DNA of 35,093 nt from Fidelibacterota bacterium (GCA_004124405.1 SCKP01000016.1:1-35093); one strand, 5' to 3'. Positions 16,373 through 26,080 are shown, counted from the first letter of the stretch. A program made the numbers and translations. Notes: a model not told the origin generated them from the sequence alone.

Positions 16373-17224
16373 ATGAATAATAAAGTCATCATGTGGAGTG
16401 TATTGTTTCTGATTTTATTGGGATTGTATATTATGGGAGAGGGCATGATATTTATAGAAGGGGCCAGAGTAAAATTTGCTGCTATCCTGATTGTTTCGAT
16501 TACTATTTATTATTACATTGATCGGGCCAGATCCGGCGAAGAAATTTACCTCCGTACAATACCTGGTTTAAAGGCGCTGGAGGAAGCTGTAGGCAGAGCC
16601 ACAGAGATGGGAAAGTCAGTGCTCTTTGTACCAGGAATCAGTGACTTGGATCAGGTTGAAACCATAACCGGATTAAATATTTTAGGTCATGTCGCTGAAC
16701 ACACAGCCAAATATGAAGCATCCCTGAATGTTCCTGTATCCAAATCAATTGTTATGGAAGCCGGAAGGGATATTTGTAGGGAAGCCTATCTTAAAGCCGG
16801 TCGGCCCGATTTATATTCCGATGATATGGTGCATTATCTCACTGATGATCAATTTGCCTATGCTGCCGGAGTAAACGGAATTATGATCCGGGAAAAACCA
16901 GCCGCCTGTTTCTATTTGGGTAAATTTTATGCAGAATCTCTCATATTAGCAGAAACCGGGAATTCCATCGGCGCTATTCAAATTGCAGGCACAGGGTCAA
17001 TGGCACAGATACCATTTTTTGTTACAGCCTGCGATTATACATTGATTGGGGAAGAATTTTTCACGGCCAGCGCATATCTGTCAAAAAAGCCGGAATTATT
17101 AGGAAGTATAAAAGGGCAGGATATTGTCAAATTGTTGGTGATGGCAACCATGGTACTCACTGTTGTATTAAATGGGCTGTTCCAAGCAGGTTGGATCAGT
17201 TTTGATATATTAAGCTATTTATAG
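16373..17224 (+). CDS. Membrane protein resembling DUF6754
   Basis: The start is ATG 16373 behind AGAAGGAG; a start at 16301 would overlap the previous gene and add an unlikely tail. The product is 283 residues. Two N-terminal membrane helices (VIMWSVLFLILLGLYIMGEG and FAAILIVSITIYYYI) are followed by a soluble domain with conserved-looking FVPGISDLDQVETITGLNIL, ASLNVPVSKSIVMEAGRD and IGAIQIAGTGSMAQIPFFV. Then come CDYTLIGEEFFTASAYLS and a C-terminal helix (LVMATMVLTVVLNGLF). I recall this pattern from proteins annotated DUF6754, whose function is unknown. The soluble region could be an alpha/beta domain at the membrane face. It is part of the GlmL-associated block. Confidence 0.7.
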   Translation: MNNKVIMWSVLFLILLGLYIMGEGMIFIEGARVKFAAILIVSITIYYYIDRARSGEEIYLRTIPGLKALEEAVGRATEMGKSVLFVPGISDLDQVETITGLNILGHVAEHTAKYEASLNVPVSKSIVMEAGRDICREAYLKAGRPDLYSDDMVHYLTDDQFAYAAGVNGIMIREKPAACFYLGKFYAESLILAETGNSIGAIQIAGTGSMAQIPFFVTACDYTLIGEEFFTASAYLSKKPELLGSIKGQDIVKLLVMATMVLTVVLNGLFQAGWISFDILSYL

Positions 17225-17241
17225 AATATTAAGGAGAAGTT

Positions 17242-18273
17242 ATGTTGTTAAAACGACAAATACCATTGATGATTGTGATTGGTGTTGGATTGCTAACTCT
17301 GTTCGGCAATTTTATCAATAATGAAGCAATACGGGGTTTTGTTGATAACGATGCCACTCAGTGGTTTGATATTATTGCCTCATTTGCCATATTTCTGGGC
17401 GCATTGAATATGCTGAAACTCCAATTAATTAAAATAATAAAGAAACAGAAAAACTGGCAATATAGTATTTTGGCTGTTGCCGGATTTGCATTTGCCATAT
17501 TTGCCGGATTTTTCTATCGGGGAGCAAATTTCATTACAATTTCTGGTGTCCAAGAAGGGAAAATAGCAATTGTTTCAGAAATAATTGCAGAAGAAGTGGA
17601 TGATACTAATCCGTATGATATTGAAACTAAAATAATGAGTTCACAAGATGAATACGAAATAGATAAGTTGTTTATGACCGAAGGGAATGCGAAGCTATTT
17701 ATGAAAAAGTTAACTCCCCATGCAGAGGGTGTGAGTTTGAAAGCAAAACCATGGGGTGCTCATGTGCAAACCAAGGGATCGTTATTTTACTGGATGTTTA
17801 TTAATATGATAACCCCATTAAGCGCCACTATGTTTGCTTTATTGGCATTTTTTGTAGCATCCGCATCCTATCGGGCATTCCGTATTCGGAATTTTGAGGC
17901 TACCCTATTGCTGGTGGCAGGAATCATTCTCATGTTGGGTAGAGTTCCAATCGGTAATTTAATTCCTTGGTGGGCGGTGAGTATCATGATCATGTTTGGA
18001 ATAGGCGCTATTGCAGCGCCATTTATTAAGGAAAGGACAATCCTTTTAGGGATAGTGGGTGGTGGAATTTTTATCTTTATTGTTTCGGGAACTTTAATGG
18101 GATGGAATCAGACCCCGCCTGCACTATTATCTATTCCTATTATTCAGGATTGGATATTTGCTTTTCCAGCTATGGCAGGCTCTCGTGCGCTCATGATTGG
18201 GATTGCATTGGGTATTGTTGCTACATCGTTTCGTATTATCATTGGCTTAGATAAATCAGTATTAGGGGGATAA
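17242..18273 (+). CDS. Polytopic membrane protein of the GlmL-associated block, unknown function
   Basis: A 343-residue protein whose ATG follows AAGGAGAAG. Three hydrophobic helices occupy about 1-95. A polar, acidic insertion of about 90 residues follows (ITISGVQEGKIAIVSEIIAEEVDD through KAKPWGAHVQTKG), probably on one side of the membrane. About five more helices run to the end. RNFEATLLLVAGIILMLGRVP and MAGSRALMIGIALGIVATSFR are the most distinctive parts. There is no transporter signature I can name. The gap to the next gene is 3 bases. Confidence 0.7.
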   Translation: MLLKRQIPLMIVIGVGLLTLFGNFINNEAIRGFVDNDATQWFDIIASFAIFLGALNMLKLQLIKIIKKQKNWQYSILAVAGFAFAIFAGFFYRGANFITISGVQEGKIAIVSEIIAEEVDDTNPYDIETKIMSSQDEYEIDKLFMTEGNAKLFMKKLTPHAEGVSLKAKPWGAHVQTKGSLFYWMFINMITPLSATMFALLAFFVASASYRAFRIRNFEATLLLVAGIILMLGRVPIGNLIPWWAVSIMIMFGIGAIAAPFIKERTILLGIVGGGIFIFIVSGTLMGWNQTPPALLSIPIIQDWIFAFPAMAGSRALMIGIALGIVATSFRIIIGLDKSVLGG

Positions 18274-18276
18274 CGT

Positions 18277-19155
18277 ATGGAAGCTATAAAAAAAATATTT
18301 ATTTTACTTGGGTCATTAGATAGAAGAATAATTTTTTTAATTGTGGGGTTGTCTGTACTTATACCGCTTTTAAAACCAGATTGGGTTAATCTTCCCATTA
18401 GGCCAACACCGGAATCACAAATTGTATTTGATGAAATTAATAAACTGAAGGAAGGTGATAAAATACTTCTATCATTTGAGTATGGTCCCAGTACTAAGCC
18501 GGAAATTCATCCCATGGCAATTGCCATACTGAAGCATTTGTATGCGAAAAATATTCAAGTTTATGGGTTCGCACTTTGGCCGGACGGGAATTTTATGTCA
18601 ACAGAGGCATTTTCTGAGGTCTCAGATGATTATGATAAAATTTATGGTATTGACTATGTGAATTTGGGATATAAACCTGGCCAGGAAGCTGTAATAAAAG
18701 GCATTGCATCTGATATTCGTACGCTCTATACCGTAGATTTGCAGGGGACACCTATTAATGATATTCCCATGATGAAAGATGTAATTAATATTGAAGATTT
18801 TGATTTTGTATTCAGTTTATCCGCAGGCTTTCCCGGCACAAAAGAATGGGTACAATATGCCTGTGATCCCAAAAATATTCCCCTTTCCACTGGTTGTACA
18901 TCTATTCAGGTTACGGATATTATGCCCTATGTTGAAAATAACCAGATTAGAGGAATACTGGCAGGTATGCCCGGCGCTGCGGAATATGAAAGTCTGGTTG
19001 AAAGAGAATTGCGTGAGATGGGTAAACCAGGGAAACCAGGTGAAGCCTCAGGTATGATGGCGGCACAATCCATTGCCCATGTTGTAATTGTATTATTTAT
19101 TATTTTCGGGAATATTTCGTATTACATTACCCGAAAGAAAATTAGGAAAGGATAG
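18277..19155 (+). CDS. Membrane-anchored protein with large soluble domain, unknown function
   Basis: The 292-residue protein has an N-terminal membrane helix (RIIFLIVGLSVLIPLL, about 18-33), a ~220-residue soluble domain, and a C-terminal helix (IAHVVIVLFIIFGNISYYI) with a basic tail. The soluble part looks alpha/beta. KILLSFEYGPSTKPEIHPMA, IQVYGFALWPDGN and FDFVFSLSAGFPGTKEWVQY suggest strands ending in loops. The segment LSTGCTSIQVTDIMPY and the Gly-rich REMGKPGKPGEASGM stretch are also notable. No known active-site motif stands out. Two anchors with a soluble middle fit a component at the membrane face or periplasm. Confidence 0.7.
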   Translation: MEAIKKIFILLGSLDRRIIFLIVGLSVLIPLLKPDWVNLPIRPTPESQIVFDEINKLKEGDKILLSFEYGPSTKPEIHPMAIAILKHLYAKNIQVYGFALWPDGNFMSTEAFSEVSDDYDKIYGIDYVNLGYKPGQEAVIKGIASDIRTLYTVDLQGTPINDIPMMKDVINIEDFDFVFSLSAGFPGTKEWVQYACDPKNIPLSTGCTSIQVTDIMPYVENNQIRGILAGMPGAAEYESLVERELREMGKPGKPGEASGMMAAQSIAHVVIVLFIIFGNISYYITRKKIRKG

Positions 19156-19159
19156 AAGT

Positions 19160-20011
19160 ATGATAACTGCTGAAATTATGGGTGCCTGGTTAGTAGTATT
19201 GCTGACACTGTGTATTTTTAGTTTTTTATATAAAGACAACCCCTTTTATAAAGCTGCAGAACATTTATATGTAGGAGTCTCAGCTGGTTATGTGGCTGTC
19301 ATTTCTTTCTGGCAGCAAATACAACCCAATCTGTTCGGACGATTGTGGCCAAAATTGGAAGATACAGGAGAAGTATCTGTTTTAAAATCCGTGTGGTATA
19401 GTGTTTATGAAATTCTCAATTTTATTTCTACAGGATTTGGAACATTAGAAAGGAGTATATTTCCAGAAGGTGGTATTAAGGGATATGATGAGATTCGACT
19501 CATGTACCTAATTCCCTTTATTTTAGGAATATTTATGTTATTGAGACTTGTTCCCAAACTGGGTTGGTTGGCTCGCTGGGCTATAGCCTATATAGTGGGA
19601 ATGGCAGCCGGTTTAAGATTTTATGGATTTTTAAATTCAGATATATTAATGCAAATTCAGTCTGTAGCAATTGATTTTACTGCAGATTGGGGTAGCATAA
19701 TAAATGCCATTATTTTATTTATTGGGACTATGACAGGATTAATTTATTTTTTCTATTCAACTGAGCATAAAGGGGTGGTTGGTCGTCTGAGTCGAATTGG
19801 AATATATTTTTTAATGATCAAGTTTGGCGCTTCCTTTGGTTTTGCAGTAATGGGGCGTATTTCACTTCTCATTGGACGAATGAATCAATTGAAAGATTAC
19901 AGTGCGGCGGAATATAATTATGCAACCCCAATCATACTAGTATTTATTATAATTAGCCTTGCTATTTGGTCATTTATGGATGGTGGAAATAAGAATGAAT
20001 CAACTGCTTAA
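19160..20011 (+). CDS. Polytopic membrane protein, last gene of the GlmL-associated block
   Basis: The ATG at 19160 has AGGAAAGGATAG upstream; a start at 19088 would run 68 bases into the previous gene. The product is 283 residues with about seven hydrophobic helices. The N-terminal segment (AEIMGAWLVVLLTLCIFSFLYKDNPFYKAAEHLYVGVSAGY) is distinctive. WLARWAIAYIVGMAAGLRFYG and FGASFGFAVMGRISLLIGRMNQL lie further on. No named family is recognised. Together with the two preceding genes it would supply around 17 membrane helices to a complex. Confidence 0.7.
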   Translation: MITAEIMGAWLVVLLTLCIFSFLYKDNPFYKAAEHLYVGVSAGYVAVISFWQQIQPNLFGRLWPKLEDTGEVSVLKSVWYSVYEILNFISTGFGTLERSIFPEGGIKGYDEIRLMYLIPFILGIFMLLRLVPKLGWLARWAIAYIVGMAAGLRFYGFLNSDILMQIQSVAIDFTADWGSIINAIILFIGTMTGLIYFFYSTEHKGVVGRLSRIGIYFLMIKFGASFGFAVMGRISLLIGRMNQLKDYSAAEYNYATPIILVFIIISLAIWSFMDGGNKNESTA

Positions 20012-20055
20012 TTTTGATTTAAATAAAACAGATTACATAATATTTAGGAGCTGAA

Positions 20056-21579
20056 ATGAAGGGAATATTGAATTCCTTAGGGATTGAAGAAAATAATTTT
20101 GGGGCATGTGTGGGTGCTGGAAACTGGTCCAGCACTACCGATGCAGGCGTGTTGAATTCTGTGAACCCTGCTAATGGAGAAGTGATTGCAAATGTGTATC
20201 AATGTTCAGAAAGTGATTATGATAACGTAATTGTAGAATCACAAAAAGCCTTTGAAGAATGGCGCATGGTTCCAGCGCCGATTAGAGGGCAGTTGGTGCG
20301 AGAAATGGGCGAAGAACTTCGTCGGAAAAAGGATATACTGGGAAGCCTTGTTGTACTTGAAATGGGTAAAATCAAGGCCGAGGGTGATGGTGAAGTGCAG
20401 GAAATGATTGACCTTGCCGATTTTGCTGTAGGACTCTCTCGCCAATTATACGGCTTGACCATGCATTCTGAACGGGTGAAACACCGCATGTATGAACAGT
20501 GGCATCCTTTAGGTATTTGTGGTGTGATTTCAGCCTTTAACTTTCCCGTAGCAGTCTGGGCATGGAATGCTTTTATTGCAGCTGTTTGCGGAGATATTAC
20601 CGTTTGGAAACCCTCATCAAAGGCACCCCTCTGTGGAATTGCCATTCAGAATATTTGTAATGAGGTTCTGGAAAAACATGGCTATAAGGGAATCTTCAAT
20701 TTAATAATCGGCAGAGGATCTGTCATTGGGGAGCGGCTGATTAATGATAAAAGAGTTCCCCTTATTTCTGCAACCGGAAGTACCCGCATGGGTAAGCGAA
20801 TTGGTGAAATTGTGGGCGGCAGATTGGGAAAAACAATTTTAGAACTTGGTGGTAATAATGCCATTATAGTTGATGAAACAGCCAATATGGATTTGGTTAT
20901 TCCAGCCATTTTATTTGGCGCCGTAGGAACGGCAGGACAGCGTTGCACCAGTACCCGCAGGATAATCGTTCACAGCAGTATTTATGAAAGCCTGGCTGAA
21001 AATTTAAAAAGTGCTTATCAGCAGATACAAATTGGTAATCCACTGAATGACAAAACGCTCATGGGACCCCTTATTGATAGAGGAGCGGTGGATGATTATC
21101 TGGCTGCGTTGGAAAAAGTAAGACAGGAAGGCGGTGAGATACTCTGCGGGGGCAAGGAAGTGGATGGAGAAGGGTTTTATGTGCTGCCCACTATTGTGAA
21201 AGCGGAAAATAGTTATGAAATAGTTCAGGAAGAAACTTTTGCTCCCATTCTCTACCTGATTCCTTATGATAATTTAGAAGAGGCCATCCAATTGCACAAT
21301 GGAGTACCTCAAGGCCTTTCCTCTTCCATTTTTACTACCAATGTTATAAATTCAGAAACATTTCTTTCACATGAGGGTAGTGACTGTGGTATTGCCAATG
21401 TTAATATAGGCACATCAGGCGCTGAGATTGGCGGGGCATTTGGTGGTGAAAAAGATACCGGTGGTGGCAGGGAGTCAGGTTCAGATGCCTGGAAAACCTA
21501 TATGCGCCGGCAAACCAATACCCTGAATTGGAGCCGGGAATTACCTCTGGCCCAGGGAATAAAATTTAACCTTGATTAG
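20056..21579 (+). CDS. Aldehyde dehydrogenase, ALDH7-like (2-aminoadipate 6-semialdehyde dehydrogenase)
   Basis: The 507-residue enzyme has the ALDH general base Glu263 in LELGGNN and nucleophile Cys297 in [12 protein letters not shown]. It has the cofactor loop [20 protein letters not shown], and the C-terminal [29 protein letters not shown] typical of the ALDH7 (antiquitin) group; length also fits. That group oxidises aminoadipate semialdehyde (in equilibrium with piperideine-6-carboxylate) to 2-aminoadipate with NAD. The next gene encodes lysine 6-aminotransferase, which makes this substrate, so the pathway assignment is well supported. TTAGGAG gives a good ribosome site. The gene follows the membrane block by 44 bases. 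Confidence 0.92.
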   Translation: MKGILNSLGIEENNFGACVGAGNWSSTTDAGVLNSVNPANGEVIANVYQCSESDYDNVIVESQKAFEEWRMVPAPIRGQLVREMGEELRRKKDILGSLVVLEMGKIKAEGDGEVQEMIDLADFAVGLSRQLYGLTMHSERVKHRMYEQWHPLGICGVISAFNFPVAVWAWNAFIAAVCGDITVWKPSSKAPLCGIAIQNICNEVLEKHGYKGIFNLIIGRGSVIGERLINDKRVPLISATGSTRMGKRIGEIVGGRLGKTILELGGNNAIIVDETANMDLVIPAILFGAVGTAGQRCTSTRRIIVHSSIYESLAENLKSAYQQIQIGNPLNDKTLMGPLIDRGAVDDYLAALEKVRQEGGEILCGGKEVDGEGFYVLPTIVKAENSYEIVQEETFAPILYLIPYDNLEEAIQLHNGVPQGLSSSIFTTNVINSETFLSHEGSDCGIANVNIGTSGAEIGGAFGGEKDTGGGRESGSDAWKTYMRRQTNTLNWSRELPLAQGIKFNLD

Positions 21580-21599
21580 GAAGAATTGCGAGAATAGAG

Positions 21600-22916
21600 A
21601 TGTCAGTAGATTCTAAACAGGTAAGAACAACTTTAGGTAAACATATTCTTGCAGATGGATATGAGCCTGTAATGGATTTGGAGAAAAGCCATGGCTCATG
21701 GCTAGTGGATGAACGGGACGGTACAGAATATCTGGATATGTTTTCCATGTTTGCCTCCGGAGCTGTTGGATATAATCATCCAGATATTGAAGCTCAAAAG
21801 GAACGTCTTACCTTGGCGGCCTTGTATAAACCCACTCTCTCGGATATTTATAATGTATTTTATGCTGAATTTCTAGAAACATTTTCCAGGATAGCAATCC
21901 CTGAATATCTGCCTCATACTTTTTTTATTGAAGGTGGCTCCCTGGCAGTGGAAAACGCACTCAAAGTTGCCTTTGACTGGAAAGTCCGCAAAAATATGGC
22001 AGCCGGAAAAGGCGAAAAGGGCAGCAAGGTCATTCATTTTAAACAGGCCTTTCATGGCCGGAGTGGATACACGCTTTCCCTTACCAATACTGCAGATCCG
22101 CGGAAAACCATGTACTTTCCTAAGTTTGACTGGCCTCGAATTGATATCCCAAAGCTTTCCTTTCCAATCACCGATATAGTTTTACAGGAAGTTGAAAAAA
22201 ATGAACAGTTAGCAGTTGACCAGATCAAAACTGCCCTTACAAATAATCAGGATGATGTTGCAGCATTAATTATTGAGCCAATTCAAGGTGAAGGAGGCGA
22301 CAATCATTTTCGGGATGATTTTTTTGTAGCACTTCGCCAACTTTGTGATGAAAATGAGATGTTGTTCATATTGGATGAAGTCCAGACAGGAATTGGCATT
22401 ACCGGAAAATGGTGGGCACATCAACACTTTTCCGTAAAACCAGATATTATTTCATTCGGAAAGAAAACTCAAGTATGTGGATTGCTTGCTGGCCGCAGGG
22501 TTGAAGAAGTTAAAAATCATGTATTTTCTGAATCCAGCCGGATTAATTCAACCTTTGGTGGAAATTTAGTTGACATGGTTCGCTTCCAAATAATCTTGGA
22601 AATAATTGAGCAAGAAAAATTACTTGAGAATGCGAAAACCATGGGAGAATTTCTACTGGGTGAAATGAGGAATCTTGCTGAAGAATTCCCTGCCTATGTT
22701 ACCAATCCAAGGGGATTGGGATTATTTGCAGCGTTTGATTTACCATCTCAAACTGAAAGAGATAAAGTGATCGCTGGCCTATTAAAAAATAAGTTACTCA
22801 TGTTGCCATCCGGTGATAATGCAATTCGTTTCAGGCCTAATTTAAATGTTGTCCGAGAAGATTTGACAACAGCATTAGAGATAATTAATTCCACAATTAA
22901 AGCTACTTTGAATTAG
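21600..22916 (+). CDS. lat: L-lysine 6-aminotransferase (class III PLP enzyme)
   Basis: The 438-residue protein matches L-lysine 6-transaminase: FIEGGSLAVENALKVAFDWKVRKN, FKQAFHGRSGYTLSLTNT, IIEPIQGEGGDNHFR, the PLP aspartate in LDEVQTGIG (Asp259), and the Schiff-base lysine in SFGKKTQVCG (Lys288). The FGKKTQVCG and AGRR motifs separate LAT from general ornithine aminotransferases. It transfers the lysine epsilon-amino group to 2-oxoglutarate, giving aminoadipate semialdehyde and glutamate. The preceding gene completes conversion to 2-aminoadipate. The gap to ALDH is 20 bases. Its TAG directly abuts the GTG of the next gene. Confidence 0.93.
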   Translation: MSVDSKQVRTTLGKHILADGYEPVMDLEKSHGSWLVDERDGTEYLDMFSMFASGAVGYNHPDIEAQKERLTLAALYKPTLSDIYNVFYAEFLETFSRIAIPEYLPHTFFIEGGSLAVENALKVAFDWKVRKNMAAGKGEKGSKVIHFKQAFHGRSGYTLSLTNTADPRKTMYFPKFDWPRIDIPKLSFPITDIVLQEVEKNEQLAVDQIKTALTNNQDDVAALIIEPIQGEGGDNHFRDDFFVALRQLCDENEMLFILDEVQTGIGITGKWWAHQHFSVKPDIISFGKKTQVCGLLAGRRVEEVKNHVFSESSRINSTFGGNLVDMVRFQIILEIIEQEKLLENAKTMGEFLLGEMRNLAEEFPAYVTNPRGLGLFAAFDLPSQTERDKVIAGLLKNKLLMLPSGDNAIRFRPNLNVVREDLTTALEIINSTIKATLN

Positions 22917-23600
22917 GTGTCCGGAACACTTTATGTGGTTGGTACACCTATTGGAAATCTGTCAGATTTAACCTTCCGGGCTGAAACAACTTTAAAGGCA
23001 GTGAATCTCATAGCCGCCGAAGATACCCGTACCAGTCGTAAGTTATTAGGGCATTATAATATTAGCACACCCCTCATCGCCTATCATGATAATAATGAGA
23101 TTAACCAGGCAAAAAATTTAGTTAATAAATTAAATTCTGGAGATTCAATTGCAATTATTTCAGATGCAGGAACACCCTGCATTAGTGACCCGGGATACAG
23201 GGTGGTGAATTTGGCAAAAAAGGAGGGGATTAAAGTCATAACCATTCCCGGTCCTTCAGCAGTTACTGCTGCACTTTCTATTTCTGGTCTCCCCACTGAC
23301 CATTTTTATTTTGAGGGGTTTTTACCTCCCAAAAAGGGGAGAAAGAGCCACTTTGAATTATTAGAATCTCTGCCTGCAACTGTCGTAATTTTCGAGTCTC
23401 CACATAAAGTGCTTCGAACATTGAGGGATATCCATAATTATTGGGGAAATCGTATTATTTCTGTTTGTCGGGAATTAACCAAAATATTTGAGGAATCATT
23501 TTTAGGAACAGTGGAAGATGCTGAAAATTATTTTGTAAAATCTAAACCCAAAGGAGAATTTGTTGTATTGGTTGCAAAAAAAGGATACACTCTGGATTAA
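22917..23600 (+). CDS. rsmI: 16S rRNA (cytidine1402-2'-O)-methyltransferase
   Basis: RsmI 2'-O-methylates C1402 in the 16S rRNA decoding centre using SAM. The 227-residue product opens with GTLYVVGTPIGNLSDLTFRA and carries AAEDTRTSRKLL, YHDNNE, ISDAGTPCISDPG, TIPGPSAVTAALSISGL, FEGFLPPKKG, IFESPHKVLRTL and CRELTKIFEE, all characteristic. The start is GTG at 22917, right after the previous TAG, so translation is coupled. The length is slightly shorter than the ~280-residue E. coli protein because the C-terminal extension is absent. Confidence 0.96.
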   Translation: MSGTLYVVGTPIGNLSDLTFRAETTLKAVNLIAAEDTRTSRKLLGHYNISTPLIAYHDNNEINQAKNLVNKLNSGDSIAIISDAGTPCISDPGYRVVNLAKKEGIKVITIPGPSAVTAALSISGLPTDHFYFEGFLPPKKGRKSHFELLESLPATVVIFESPHKVLRTLRDIHNYWGNRIISVCRELTKIFEESFLGTVEDAENYFVKSKPKGEFVVLVAKKGYTLD

Positions 23601-24238
23601 TGTTAGTTGGAAAACTGATTACATTTGAGGGGATCGATGGAGCTGGTAAATCCACCCAGATTCAATTACTGGAAGCGGAATTTAATAAGTTAGGGATTCT
23701 GTATAAAACTTTCAGAGAACCTGGTGGAACTGACCTTTCGGAAAAAATACGGGAAATCCTTTTGGATAAAGACAATTTAGAATTATACTCTAATGCTGAA
23801 AGCCTATTATTTGCAGCAGCACGGGCACAATTGACAGTTGAACAAATAAAGCCAGCCATTGCAAAAGGTGAATGTGTAATTTGTGATAGATTTACAGATA
23901 GCACTATTGCCTATCAAGGGCATGGCAGGGGATTGAATATTAAAAATTTAGAAATAATAAACAATATTGCCACTGAAGGGCTGACCCCCGATATAACCTT
24001 TATATTGGACATTGACCCGGGGAAAGCTTCTGAGAGAATGAGGGCTGAATCACCCGATCGAATGGAAGCTGCAGGTATTGATTTTTTCCAAAAAATTCGC
24101 CAGGGGTATCATCAAATTATGGAACAATTCCCATACCGATGTATCGTAATAAATGCGGAGCAATCACAAGAAAATATATCTAAGGAAATTAATCAAATAA
24201 TAATGAAAAGATTTAAAGAGGAATTGACATGCAGTTAA
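23600..24238 (+). CDS. tmk: Thymidylate kinase
   Basis: The kinase phosphorylates dTMP to dTDP with ATP. The 212-residue protein has the P-loop FEGIDGAGKSTQ (9-20), REPGGTDLSEKIREILL, the CDRFTDSTIAYQGHGRGL motif (DR[YF]) at about 95-112, and LDIDPGKASERM with the lid region following. Its ATG shares the A of the rsmI TAA stop. It overlaps the next gene by 10 bases. Confidence 0.96.
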   Translation: MLVGKLITFEGIDGAGKSTQIQLLEAEFNKLGILYKTFREPGGTDLSEKIREILLDKDNLELYSNAESLLFAAARAQLTVEQIKPAIAKGECVICDRFTDSTIAYQGHGRGLNIKNLEIINNIATEGLTPDITFILDIDPGKASERMRAESPDRMEAAGIDFFQKIRQGYHQIMEQFPYRCIVINAEQSQENISKEINQIIMKRFKEELTCS

Positions 24239-26004
24239 TGATAAAATGGTTCATATTTATACTTATTTTTCTAATTCCTGTTATTGGACAGGAGAAAAAG
24301 AAAAAGTCGAAATCCATTTCGTCCAAAAAGATAAATAAATTAGAATTCAGTAATGACCAAAATACCCAAGATTATCTGGATATGCTTGAAACAGCCTTTT
24401 ATAGGGTTCGGGAAAGTTATGTAGATTCAATAAATGAATCTGAAATCATAAAAGCGGGTATTAAAGGGATGATGAAACCTTTGGACCCCTATACCCGATT
24501 TCTTAGTGGAAGCAGTAAAGACAGGCTTGATATGCTGAGGACGGGAAAGTATGGTGGTGTGGGAATTCAGATTGGTCTCAGAAGAGATACTTTGACGGTG
24601 TTGACTCCCTTTGAAGATAGCCCTGCTTATACAGAAGGGATTCAATCTGGGGATCAGATTTTAATGATAGATTCTGTGAAGACAAAAGGAATGTCTTTAA
24701 AGGATGCATCTGAATTAATAAAGGGCGAATTAGGTTCTGTTGTAGTATTAACAATATATCGACCTTCATCCCGTATAAAAATCCCCTTTGAGTTAACACG
24801 AGCTGATATAATTATTAAACATGTACCCTATTGGGGTGTGGATGAAAATGGAATAGGTTATATTCGTATCACCAAATTTTCAAAAAATACAGCGAAGGAT
24901 TTCAGCACAGGTCTTCAGGAAATGATTGATGATGAATTGAAAGGATTGGTAATTGACCTGAGGGGCAATTCAGGCGGTTTACTGAAAAATAGTATTAATA
25001 TTTTAGATAAACTAACCGATCGCGGGATTAACCTGTTAAACACTCGAGGACGAATTCCGAAATCTAACAGGAAAATGAATTCTCGGAGAGCTCCAATGCT
25101 GAGTCCAGAAATCCCAATTGCGGTCCTTATCAACCGCAGTTCAGCTTCTGCCAGTGAAATAGTTTCTGGTGTTATTCAGGATTTAGACAGAGGCATAATC
25201 GTAGGAGAAAAATCATTTGGAAAAGGGTTGGTGCAGAGCATGTATAACCTAAATGATACAACCACCCTTAAAGTTACCACTGCCAAATATTATACGCCAT
25301 CCGGAAGACTCATTCAAAAAGAAGATTATCTCAATAATGGGTTCTTAACAGATGGACTGGATAAAAAGGATTCCTTATTTACTACAAGAGGCGGGAGAAC
25401 CGTAAAGGGCGGTGGTGGTATTACTCCCGATGTTGAAATTAAACGAAACAGCCTTCCCCCTTATGTACAAGGGCTGTGGAGGGAAGGTGTTTTCCTCACT
25501 TTTGCAGCAGAATATGTACCTATGAATAAAATTGAATCTCCCATTAATATAACAGATAAAATTTACCGAGACTTTGAAATATTTCTTAAGGAGTATGAAA
25601 TTAATTATAAATTGCCCGGAGAAAAGAATTTAAATAAATTAAAAATCGCTCTCCGCTCTCAGGATGATTTAAAGAAAATAACCAATACATCTATTTTGTC
25701 TAAACTAATGTTTTGGAAAAAATCAAAATCTGTAATCCTGCAGTTAACAGAAAAATTAGATATATATTATAAAAATAAAAGAGAGGGGCAATACTGGGAT
25801 CCCAATAACATAAAATGGGTGAAAAATGGTTTGCTTCGAGAAATGTCCCTTGTTGTATCAGGAAATAGGGAAAAAATTCGTGTGAGTTTAATTGAAGATA
25901 ATGTATACCAGGAAGCGGTAGAGATTTTGCTTGATATGAACAGGTATTACGATATTTTTGAACCCGTGGCTGAAACAGTTGAAACTGAACCTGTTACGGA
26001 ATGA
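24229..26004 (+). CDS. ctpA: C-terminal processing peptidase (S41), CtpA type
   Basis: The 591-residue exported serine protease has a signal peptide (WFIFILIFLIPVIGQ). A helical N-terminal part (DPYTRF at about 86-91) precedes a PDZ domain (about 108-178). The S41 core has GLVIDLRGNSGG (239-250), catalytic Ser307 in SSASASEIVSG and general-base Lys332 in SFGKGLVQ. The 25-residue Ser-Lys spacing equals that of E. coli Prc. The C-terminal ~150 residues past PDVEIKRN are an extra helical region. The start at 24229 has AGAGGA 7 bases upstream and overlaps tmk; ATG 24238 is possible. It is the last gene of the train that begins at 12304. Confidence 0.94.
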   Translation: MQLMIKWFIFILIFLIPVIGQEKKKKSKSISSKKINKLEFSNDQNTQDYLDMLETAFYRVRESYVDSINESEIIKAGIKGMMKPLDPYTRFLSGSSKDRLDMLRTGKYGGVGIQIGLRRDTLTVLTPFEDSPAYTEGIQSGDQILMIDSVKTKGMSLKDASELIKGELGSVVVLTIYRPSSRIKIPFELTRADIIIKHVPYWGVDENGIGYIRITKFSKNTAKDFSTGLQEMIDDELKGLVIDLRGNSGGLLKNSINILDKLTDRGINLLNTRGRIPKSNRKMNSRRAPMLSPEIPIAVLINRSSASASEIVSGVIQDLDRGIIVGEKSFGKGLVQSMYNLNDTTTLKVTTAKYYTPSGRLIQKEDYLNNGFLTDGLDKKDSLFTTRGGRTVKGGGGITPDVEIKRNSLPPYVQGLWREGVFLTFAAEYVPMNKIESPINITDKIYRDFEIFLKEYEINYKLPGEKNLNKLKIALRSQDDLKKITNTSILSKLMFWKKSKSVILQLTEKLDIYYKNKREGQYWDPNNIKWVKNGLLREMSLVVSGNREKIRVSLIEDNVYQEAVEILLDMNRYYDIFEPVAETVETEPVTE

Positions 26005-26044
26005 AAATTTCTTAGATAAATCTATGGTCATTATCCTATCATCA

Positions 26045-26080
26045 TTGTAAATTTCTCGGCTGTATTTCAATAGATATATT
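26045..26080 (+). promoter_or_regulatory. Candidate promoter for tRNA-Val/thrS
   Basis: TTGTAAATTTC at 26045-26055, then TGTATTTCAATAGATATATT, resembles the stretch before cdsA at 12272-12300 (TTGTAAATTT, then TTGTTTCAAC). Both lie 30-45 bases ahead of a transcription unit. It is proposed as a promoter-like element only; the -10 position is not clear. Confidence 0.3.
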
